From Copromyces sp. CBS 386.78 (taxonomy: Eukaryota > Ascomycota > Sordariomycetes > Sordariales > Sordariaceae), in NCBI GenBank assembly GCA_030685235.1, contig MU839135.1, positions 62,001 to 126,000 on the forward strand: a stretch of DNA of 64,000 bases, written 5' to 3'. The number at the start of each line of letters is the position of its first letter. Position 1 is the stretch's first letter. The notes beneath the pieces were generated by a model that was given only the letters and a program-made list of their open reading frames with translations, had not been told where the DNA came from and did no database searches. Made by a program: the position numbers and the translations under genes. Shown piece by piece: positions 46,003-55,241 of this stretch.

Positions 46003-47573
46003 GCTCTCAATCCAGCAAGCAGGGGCAAGCAAGCAAGCAAGCAACGCACAAAGTCATGCCTAGAGCACGGTACATAGAGTTGTCTGCTAGAAGCAATACT
46101 TGTCACGTAGAGGTAACCACATTGGAGCGTCTTTCTACTTCGATGTGCTCATAGGGATTATGAAAATGTCAAGGGTAGAACATGTATGATGCATCAACAT
46201 CCGGGGATGGCAAAGATATCCTTTCTTTGAGTAGCTACCTAATTTGCTCGATAATGACTCCCCCTTTTTCTCCAAAAAGAAAGTATGATGTCATGTTAAA
46301 GCAGTTGTATTGTTCATCAGGAGTGAAGAAGAAGAGTGATGTTTTGGGGAGTGGATTGTAGCTGCCTACTAGGGACGTATGTTTGCTGGAAGATGGGATG
46401 TGATTTTACGGTACCTCTCATTAGTGGGAATCTGGAAACTGAGAAAACCGTTCAACATGAACAACTGTGACAGAACGGCGACCATCCGTTCAACTCAGAA
46501 TAACCGTTTCGGGCGAATCTATGGGCTCTGAGTGGGATGCGGCGCCATATTGCGCGGGCGGGAGTTGGAAATTACGATAGCTACCTAGTTGTACCTAATC
46601 AAGTAATTTACCCCTTTTAGGAAGGAACCATGGAAAAAAGAATGTTAGGAAGGTACGATATGAGATTGGAAAGAGGGAGAAGAAGAAGAAAGAAGCATAG
46701 AGTAGGTAAGTAGAGGGAAAGGTTGGTTGTTCAAAATGCCCCAGTCCCATCGACCACCCAACTCAACTCTCTCCCAATTTCCACTTTTTTCACCAACAAC
46801 AACAACAACAACAACGACAGCAGTCAAATTCCTAGATACACTATGGCTACATCCGCATTTTATTTCGTCAGGCAACTCCATAATCAATTAAGATAATGGT
46901 GGTGGTGATGGTGAGCTTCAGTTGGTGGAATGCATTTGGCCGGGCGGGCGATGAAGACTTGGGCGGGGCGACGGACGAGGTTTTGCTTTTTGGGAGGGCA
47001 GCGATGAGAGTTGAGAGGGAAGCGACGAGCTGGATATCTTGGAAAAAGGAGTACCGATTCATCCGAAGTGTTGACCGAACCCAGGACCTGGATGAGTGCC
47101 TAGACTGTCGCACTTTTGCGGCAGGTCTGCCTTCACTATCCATCGATCGCATCGGGCTGGAAGTATGTGCTCTGTCTCCCCTTCACTTGACTTAAGTTGC
47201 CATTCACCTGACATCCCTTCCTGGTGGTATTTCTAGGCTGATCTAATTCGCGTTTCTCTTTCTCTACACCACATCCGAACCACGCCTCTGTTGGTGCCTT
47301 TCCACCTGCAACATCACCCTCCCTCGACCACTACTAGCCAGTCACTTCAGGCACCGACCTTAGCCTAACCCACAAAGTACTTGTTGACACCGAAGGAAAA
47401 TCGGGTACGTTATTCATTATCAAACCCATGTTTCCGCTTAACAGAGAGGAACTAATCGGCCGACAGACCCAGAGAAGCAGGCATCTGCTAGTCATCTGCC
47501 TATAAACATCTAGACACACGACCTCATTGTCACTTTTCCCTCACTTTTCGCGCATCACAGCCAGCCTTTCAAC
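46003..47573. other. Spacer between the tandem paralogues
   Basis: 1.6 kb without a convincing gene. It contains a possible 34-bp echo of the RNA-end gene's terminus at 46328-46361, an AAC repeat near 46797-46815, a GAGAAG-rich patch near 46672, and a promoter-like block from about 47176 that matches the upstream DNA of the first paralogue. The 99-codon frame at 46896-47195 shows no family signature. Confidence 0.5.
46328..46361 (+). repeat. 34-bp partial copy of the 3' end of the RNA-end gene
   Basis: By eye 29 of 34 bases match 44632-44665, including the final codons and stop (…GAGTGGRTTGTAG). Similarity stops on both sides. It lies in the spacer between the two F-box-like paralogues where the duplicated unit would begin. 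Chance similarity of purine-rich DNA is not excluded. Confidence 0.45.
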
Positions 47574-48659
47574 ATGAGTTCCGCACCCACGCCTTCGTTG
47601 CTTGGCCTCCCAGTTGAGCTCCGTCTCCAGATCTACCAGCACATCTGGACAATTCCTCACGAGGAACACATCCTCGTGCAGATTCACGCGGATTATTCTC
47701 GATACTTTGAAGAGCACCCCCTATTCTTAAAGACCTCATACCTGAAATCTCAACTGTCAGCAATTTGCACTCTGGGTGCTATCAGCCAGCAGATGCGCAA
47801 CGAGGCGTATGCAGAATACTTCCATACCACGCAGATCTATCTGGGATGGGGCTTCTTTGACTACTGGAATATGGGATCGTTCTACCTGCACGACAAGCAG
47901 GCTCTGGAACTCATCCGGACATCCTACCTGCTTCAAACGCAGGCTCGACACATTTGTCTCCACTGGGCCGATGTCCCACGGTTCAAACTGCTTGAGCCGC
48001 CGGTAGTGGCAGAGATGAGCAGAGCAAACCACACCCGATATCACGCGGAGAAACGCATGAGCGACAATTACAAGATTGCCATGGAATGCTTGGAAACCCG
48101 CTTCCCAAATGCCATTACGCTGGATGTTATTTGCGACGTCGACCCTTGTGACGAAATGTTCTGGGAGTTTTGCCGCCTTCACGATTTTGAACATGAAAGA
48201 GGGCCCTGGGGACGGCGATTCAACTCGTCCGAGGACTTCAAGATGTTTGACAACTATTACGGCAACCGGGCTTCGAAAAGGATCAGAAGTTTACCGTTCC
48301 GGGGCAAGCTGGAGAAAGCCGTTGTGCGGCCTGTTCTTCACACCTTTCCCAGGGCCAGGGAATTGTTCAAGGACCATGAAAAGGCGGCGTGGTTCCGTAG
48401 GTTTCAAAAGGATGTCGCTACGCTGGCCGCTCCGCACAAGGTGGTATGTACACATGCAGTCACAAAGGCAATCAATCTCTTCCTGCCCCCTGGCGTATCA
48501 AGCATCACCATCCTTTTCAATCGTCACTTCCCCACCGATTCTAGTCCGCTAACCAACATTGATAAATCGCAACAGGAAGGAGACAAAGACCGATCCTATA
48601 TCATCAAGAACCACATCGGCGGCCTCTATCTTGCTTGGCCCAGATCCTACAAAATCTAA
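47574..48659 (+). CDS. F-box-like fungal protein, tandem paralogue 2
   Basis: Two exons, 47574-48443 and 48576-48659, give 317 residues. It is clearly a paralogue of the 45118 gene: LLGLPVELRLQIYQHIWTIP, then TSYLKSQLSAICTLGAIS, QMRNEAYAEYFHTTQIYLGW, LLQTQARHICLHW, and the shared terminal exon. It has extra blocks near residues 35-45, 130-165 and 195-230 relative to paralogue 1. Function unknown; the N-terminal motif suggests an F-box-like adaptor. The 132-bp intron is phase 0, a multiple of three, stop-free, and holds a CTAAC branch-like site, as in the other copy. ATG 47574 follows the context TTCAACATGAGT. No other start precedes the conserved motif. Confidence 0.82.
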   Translation: MSSAPTPSLLGLPVELRLQIYQHIWTIPHEEHILVQIHADYSRYFEEHPLFLKTSYLKSQLSAICTLGAISQQMRNEAYAEYFHTTQIYLGWGFFDYWNMGSFYLHDKQALELIRTSYLLQTQARHICLHWADVPRFKLLEPPVVAEMSRANHTRYHAEKRMSDNYKIAMECLETRFPNAITLDVICDVDPCDEMFWEFCRLHDFEHERGPWGRRFNSSEDFKMFDNYYGNRASKRIRSLPFRGKLEKAVVRPVLHTFPRARELFKDHEKAAWFRRFQKDVATLAAPHKVVCTHAVTKAINLFLPPGVSSITILFNRHFPTDSSPLTNIDKSQQEGDKDRSYIIKNHIGGLYLAWPRSYKI

Positions 48660-49741
48660 GGTAGGTAACCTTTCGCGCAATACCTATCCACAACTTTATA
48701 GTTGCGGATTCCCAGGTACCACGAGAATGTGCCTCCATGTATTGTGGAGGAGGGAAAAGAAAAAGAAAGAGGGAGGAATAAGATGAGCCACGGATGTGAA
48801 TGGAAAGAACAGAGAACGCCTAAGCGGGCTCTTGGGAGATAGAGTACCTAAAAATCTAGAATATTGCGATCAAGTTCACTGAGTGCGGAAAATGACGAGT
48901 CCTCCATCGATGCAAAGACACTGTAGAGAAAAGCTTTTACGTTACCACCCTATGACGCCGTTGACCCCATCATGGTTAGTAAATGCGCCTGTAGGGTCCA
49001 TATGTCTAGTTTTTTTAAGAACGGGTGAGAGTGCTGGTGGTGGTATGGCAACTTTGAACCTGGTCGGTAGTAGGAGCTGGAGCAGGTACAGGACAAAAAT
49101 AATTCCCATTCATGCCAGTTCGGGACGGCAAATCCCAAAGAGGGTTGAGAGCGCCAAGGTGTTGATGCGTAATCTCTTTGTCGTTCATGTCAGGCGTGTT
49201 TCTCCGTAACCACTCTTTCCAACCTCTCCCAGACCTCACTCTTCTCGGTCCCGAACTTTTCCCGTTCTCTTTGCCTCCACCCTCAACGACACCCTTACTC
49301 TTTCCCTTTTTCTCCCCATCTCGGTTTCAGGGCCGAAGGTTCCCTTCTCCATATTTGCTCTTGATGTTCGTGACAATGATGAGGAAAGGAATGGGTATAG
49401 TCTGGCTCATCCCATTATGGCGTATATATAAATTCTGTGTGGACGGGGGAAAGATGCGTATGAAGAGTGCTATGTTTGTGGGAACGACCAGCCACCCTCA
49501 TGGCCTCATCATTGACAAGACTCCATCCAGATGGCACTGGATAGAAGACATGAAGACCGTTTGGGTACCCAGGCAACCAGATGCTTCTGGGATGTGTAAC
49601 TTGGAAGACGATCATTTGCTGAACATTCCGACAAGAGAATTAGTACGAGCTTTGGCGAACGCCTAGTTTACTACCACCTTTTATCCTCATTCAAGACAGA
49701 TGCTGATCATGACAGCCATGACCACGAGATCTCACTTTACC

Positions 49742-49759
49742 TTTTTTTTTTTTTTTTTT
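49742..49759 (+). repeat. Poly(T) tract, 18 bases
   Basis: Uninterrupted T run in the gene-poor region; no flanking duplication seen that would mark a retroposon. Confidence 0.85.
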
Positions 49760-50003
49760 CCTGACGCCGGTGGCTTCATCGAAGCGTGTGTAAGGGCTTG
49801 AACACGAAATTGCAATAACTAAAAGGAAATAGGGCAGACAGGACGTGCCTGACTAAGAGCCCAGGTGCTTGTGAAGTACATGCCGTTCGCGCTTTCTGTT
49901 GCTGCTTTCTGACCATACCTTATATATTCAAGTCAAAGATCAGACTTATCGAAAGTTGAAGTCTACCTGCCCGGTTTGACCAAAGTTCACCATGGGTGGT
50001 TGC

Positions 50004-50031
50004 CTGCAGGTAGGTGCTCTTTGACCTGCAG
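50004..50031. repeat. Perfect 8-bp inverted repeat with 12-bp loop
   Basis: CTGCAGGT and ACCTGCAG are exact reverse complements separated by 12 bases. It could form a small hairpin; no coding context supports a function. Confidence 0.5.
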
Positions 50032-51218
50032 ACCAAGCGCACCTTCCGAAATATATCACCAAGCTCGACTGGCTCTCGGCTCTCCTGCACACTAAGTCTA
50101 GGTCTTGGAGGCTGTTGCCGTTGGGGAAGTCGTTACCGATACCTACCTTCCTTCACCGCATTTTCATCTGAGGTAGACGGTACCTGCCCGTATGTACCTA
50201 CGCTGGCTGGCCGACCATTCAAGTTCACTTTGAGCTCAAGCCTGCCGGTCCTTCCCGCATTGCTTAAATTGTGTGCTCTTTCTTCCTGGACTTACCTGCC
50301 TTTTCCAATTCCTCCTTCCGCAACCATTCATTTGGTCTACCTTCGGGAATCAAGAGACAGACATATCAGCTGGGAAGTAGTAATGGAAAGGAACTGCGAG
50401 GAAAGAAAACACTGGAGGGATCCAGGGATTTGATTGATGAAAGTGGTTGAAATCGCCGAGAAAAAAGAAAAAAGTAAAAAAAAGTAAAAGGGCTTGGGAG
50501 AAACCCCCGGGTAGGTAGTTATACACGATTCCTAGTTCTAGTTCTAGGAGCCCACCAAACTAAACTTGCTTCCAATCAGACTTCCATCTTATGGCTTATT
50601 TCTGTGAATAGGTAGCTTCAAGCTTCCTTCCCCTTCACTTAATGGGCTCCTCCTTCTGTCCCTGACGAGTGACGACAGACAGCCTGCTTCAAGTTCTCGC
50701 AGTAACCTGGAAGGTAGGTATAATTCTACATACCCACTAATTTCTTACTACCTTCCCCCCCCCATCGTGGGAGCAAGCAGCTGGGTTTTCGCTGTCCTGG
50801 TAGGCTAGACACACTGCAGCTGCAAGGTGGTTAGACCAGCGGAAGACGACCTAGTTCTAGTTGGCCATGTTTTTTTCTAGGATGGAAAGATGTATTCACG
50901 GGTAATGATTTGTGTGATGAAACAAAAGAGAATAGAAAGGGTGCCTTTCGTTTCTTGTCTGTCGTCGCGTGCAGTTTTAGACTACTTTCTTGAGCAATCA
51001 CTCGGTTTTGAGAAAAAAGGCCGTCTTCCCTTTTTCTTTCTTTCATCAGACTGAACACCCCAACGTTCATATAGGCAAACGCACATTGAATCTTCTTCTT
51101 TCCCTTTTTTGCCCTGTCCTTATAATACTGGCCAAAGTTTCCCAACACGAAAACTATCCATCAATATCTACCATACGTATGTCAAGTTCTCCTCTCCTCT
51201 GCCATGCCCACAAGGTGA

Positions 51219-53928
51219 TCAACACCAAGTAAAAACCGGATTCCTGCTCTTCACAGCCTCCAACCTCTCCACAATCACCTTCCTCTGATTGCCTTCCATC
51301 CCCTCCGCCGCCGCATACCCCAAATCGCCTCCGACATCCAACTCGTCCACATCCCCATTGACATTCACATACGCACCAAACGGCCCTTCCCCAGCTCCCT
51401 CGAGACTCCATTCCCTCGCATGTCCATTGTGCGAGTAACTGGTACTGTACATCTGACTAGCAATGGTGTTCCCGACCTTTCGGCTCTCGGGCGTAGCGAA
51501 GCTAAAGCGGCGCTCGTGGTAGCCTGCTTGGCCAGCGGCGCCAGGGCCGGCGGAACCATCGCGGTCGGGGTTGTACATGTTTAGGCCGTTGGCTGGGGGC
51601 CGAAGAGAGATGGGGTAGTGCTTTCGCGTGGTTGTGGTGTTGTCGGACTCGCTGCGTCGGGGTGGCGAGGCGAGAGGGTGGTCGATCGTTCCCGTGGTCC
51701 CGTTAGGAGGCGAGATGTGGCCTTCTGGTAGGGATTGGGGGTATTCGTTGTCGGTTGCTGCGGGACTAGCGATTTCGAACCGGCCGGGATGAGGAAGGTC
51801 GGCGGCGTTGCTGCTGGAGCCGAGACCGAGGAGATCGGCAACCGCGGGCTTGGATGAGTTGCCGGCGAAGCCAATGTCCATTTCTTCTTGGTCAATAGAG
51901 GTGGGTTTATGCCTGTGGCGGGGACCAAAGTAATCCGTTTGTCCTTGGTGTTCGCGGTCAGCGGCGGCAGCGGCAGCGACCCGACGACGCATCTCCGCAC
52001 TAGGAACCCTCATGGGAACGGCTACGGGGACGTCAACGAGGTCGTCCCACACGCACACCTTGGCGCGGCGAGTCAGTTCTAGGGGACCGTGGTCGGGCGT
52101 TTTCAGCGTTTCTACCACGTTCCAGGCTTGACCCTTCATGACGGCAATCTGCTTGGCGAACATGCGCTCCTGAAAGTCGGGATCGATCTGGAAGACTCGG
52201 CGAAGGGCAAGTTGTGTTTGACTCCACCAGGCGGTAGATGTTAGTAGAGGGAGGAAGTGGTCTCGTGTCTTCTGGGAGAATGGTCGGCCGATGAGGTCGA
52301 CTGGTAGGAAAAGCCATCCGAATGGAAAACTAGAGTCCTTGTTAGCAACAATCAATGGACAGATAAAAAGAGCACACATACCTCCTCCAAGCATCGGGGT
52401 GTTTCCACGGCCACGACAAAGAGTTATCAATAGCTCCAATCGTGATCTTGGGATCGGTATTGGCCGCCCCCGCCGACGTCGACGCATCCATCGGCTTCTG
52501 CGTCCTATAAGGATACGAGGCTCTCGTCTTGGGAGGTCCTCGTTGACTCAGGTCCACCGGCCTCGGCCCTTGTTCCGTTGCATCATCGTCCTCCTCCCGC
52601 TCCTCCGTATCCGTATTAAGGTGTACCGGATCCGACACTATCGAAACATCCTGGGTTTCCCAATCCACCTTGATCATCCAATTATCCAACCCTCTGTCGG
52701 TATTCCGCATGATATAATCTAAAATGACCAACTTCTCCAGCTCCTCCCTAAAAGCCTGCTTCAGAGTGGGCGTCCAGACAAAGTTGCCTGGGCCCGGCGT
52801 GAGGGAGGCTGGACTGCCGTTCTCGTCGTCACTGTCGCCCTCGCCCGCCGGCGAGCTACCGGGGCGGCAGTTGTCGACCCAACGCTTCTTCTTCTTCCGG
52901 TGCGAATCATTGGTCCGGAACCCGGAGAGGTATTGGTCTGGCCATGGGTGTTCTCGAAGGAAGAGGTTGGCGTCTTTGAACCCCTTGAGGAAGACCTGGA
53001 AGCTGCCTGGTTTGGCGGGTAGTGTTTTCTTGTTCCGGGAGTAGCTGTACCGGTCCCAGAAAGGGTAGTGAAAGGATTTGGAGGAAAGGTAGACGACGTC
53101 GGTGTATGGGACCATGTGTGTGCGGAGTTGGGCGTCGAGGATGTAGGCGGCGGCTTCGCTGACGTAGGAGAGATTGGGAATCAAGCTGTAAGAGAGAGAC
53201 ACATGTTAGTCACTGCCAAACGAAGGGGTTCTCCAAATGTGAACATACCAAGCTCTGCCAAAACAACAAGGAAACAGATTCCGATGAATCCACTTATTCC
53301 ACTTGGGATTGCCTGCCGCATACGGCTCCTCGTCCTTGGGCTTGAACACACCCACCACCTTGCCCTCCATATTCCTGGCAAAGTAACTCCCCGAAGATCC
53401 CTGGGAGATCATCCTCGGATGCATCCCCTGCTGAATGGCTGTCCTCACACTATCCACAATCGCCTCGAACTCGGCCTTGGTCATGTACCCCGGCTCGGGC
53501 CTCGCCAGCATCTCTGCGGTGACGGGCCTCACGCCCTCGGGCGCTTGGAACACGGTATGATGGATTTCAAGCTGCTCATCGTCCTCGCCGCCCTTCTTCT
53601 TGCCGCGCTTGAACTTGCTGGCAATCTCGTCGGCCCAGCGCTCCAGACGCGCGTTTATGGCTTTGAGATCCACGCCCGAGTTGCTCCGTTGTCGTGGTCC
53701 TCGGCTACCCTTTCGTCCGCCCGTGGGTCGGAACGAGGTGGCGGACATCTTGGGGCTGGTCATGCCCGAGTGCGGGCGCGGTTGGGTGATGGGTGCATAG
53801 CGGGGTGCGGAGGCGGGCTGGAGCGAGGCTACGCTATAGTCGAGGGCGTCAGTGTCCGAGTCGTCGCTTAGATTGTCGGCTTGGGCAAGGCGTTCGTAGC
53901 CCGTTGTGGCGGGCCGTGTGCGAGGCAT
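51219..53928 (-). CDS. lsb6: Type II phosphatidylinositol 4-kinase (Lsb6 homologue)
   Basis: Membrane-associated lipid kinase that makes PI4P at endosomal, vacuolar or plasma membranes. Three minus-strand exons, 53928-53249, 53185-52382, 52329-51219, give 864 residues; splicing restores the palmitoylation-type cysteine block LFPCCFGRAC-LIPN and the segment DAWR-SFPFGWLFLP. Visible: GSSGSYFARN and VVGVFKPKDEEPY (ATP-binding Lys), PFWDRYSYSR, the catalytic loop NTDRGLDNWM near residue 388, and the metal-binding IGAIDNSLSWPWKHP. The C-terminal end FTWC is the family's usual finish. Inserted Ser/Pro-rich regions (residues ~250-300 and ~600-830) make it longer than yeast Lsb6 (607). I chose ATG 53928 (MPRTRPATTGYERL); an in-frame ATG at 53982 would add 18 residues. 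Confidence 0.93.
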
Positions 53929-55241
53929 TGTGATGGTCGTGTCGGTTGTTTGGGCCGAATTGCTTGGCGAGCTGTTAGTCACCGTAGACTAGGGTTCGTG
54001 CGGTGTAGGTGTCGAGGGAAGCTGAGTTTATGCGGTGACCATGGTGGCCTTGGAGAAGTGTAGGATACTGCGGTATGCGGGTTCGGGGGTCGATGTCGTA
54101 ATCGTCGATGACGGGTCGAAAGCGAAAGGGGAAGCGGCTGTCGAGGTCCGAACACCACGATTGACGGGTGGAAGCAGGTGAGATGCTGGTCAATATTAAT
54201 ACAATGTAAATGGATCTAGTAGTAGTCGTGATGATGGTGACGATATATCGAACTGTGTTCGTATTGTCTCGGAGGGATGGTCGGTTATTAAACCCGCCGC
54301 GTGTAGGATGATGATTGCCCGTTGGATCCGAATCAAACGACTGCTTGCCGGTGATGCTTGCAATTACTCGACAACTGCTTTGTATTGCAGTGGTGGCAGC
54401 CACTGGAAGAAAGAGAATGAAAGAGGAACAAGAGTGGGATGGAACACCACTTGAACCCGAATGGAACGGTTCCCTTCCCAAGGCTTCAACAAGTGTTAGG
54501 GCGGTGGGCAACCAACCGGAACCTTGCTAGCGGATGGAACCGCCTGGCCGCCCACATCCAATTCGCTGAAACCCCCCGATGGAGGACCATACACTAACAA
54601 TTATCTGCAGATCATTTACACCCGGGTGCATCTATCCATTGTCAGCCCCTGAACCAACGTCAACAATTCAATTCCAACATCACAACCATCATCAGCGTCG
54701 TCACGGGACACTCGTCTACGAGGCATGGATACCACCATAACTTCCACATTCCTTCAGCCTATAAATTTTCATTAATGGTATCCTCGCCTAGAGATCATCA
54801 TCACAAGTGGTATCAATCACTTTCGAGGCACAAACTTATCACATTATCACATCATCACCGACCAAGTATCGCAATATCAACTCGCACTTTCATTCATGAG
54901 CCAAATACAAGGCCATTATTCCGCACCGAAGTGCGTAAAGAATCCATAAACTAGCTTGGAGACACCGTCCGTTCCCAATGCAAATGCCAATTGTCTACAC
55001 AAACACGCCTTTGTAAATGCTCTAAATGCCTCTGCTAAAAAGCAAGAGGTCTTTTCGAACAAAAAGGAAAAAAGAAAATCCCTAATGTCCTGTCCGTGAT
55101 GCATCCATCCATATTCCATTGAAAAAAAAAAAAAAAAAAGCAACAATAATGCCGGGGTATCTCCGCTCATGATGCCATGCTATGCGCCGATGCCATGATG
55201 CCCGCCCGTGGATGCAAAAGCCATAAAAAACTCCGAGCCCC
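53929..55241. other. Intergenic region, PI4-kinase promoter and 3' end of the coiled-coil gene
   Basis: 1.3 kb of non-coding DNA. It contains the promoter and 5' UTR of the PI4-kinase gene and a run of 18 A at about 55122-55139. No gene seen. Confidence 0.6.
55122..55139 (+). repeat. Poly(A) tract, 18 bases
   Basis: Uninterrupted A run (T on the minus strand) about 100 bp beyond the stop codon of the minus-strand coiled-coil gene, so probably within its 3' UTR. Confidence 0.85.

Larger units (their letters stand above)
48660..51218. other. 2.6-kb gene-poor region
   Basis: I see no convincing gene. The two longest frames (49178-49666 and 50014-50433, both plus) have unremarkable translations and no paired introns. 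The region has an 18-base T tract at 49742-49759, CTACCT/AGGTAG-type short repeats, and a small perfect inverted repeat at 50004-50031. The end near 51218 is the 3' UTR of the PI4-kinase gene. Confidence 0.5.

Noticed and set aside
46896..47195. 99-codon plus-strand frame upstream of the second F-box-like gene
   Set aside because: Not similar to the paralogue's upstream sequence at protein level, weak start context, and overlaps the apparent duplicated promoter block.
49178..49666. 162-codon plus-strand frame in the gene-poor region
   Set aside because: No recognisable domain, no splice-supported extension and no overlap with conserved features. It could still be a lineage-specific gene; RNA-seq would decide.
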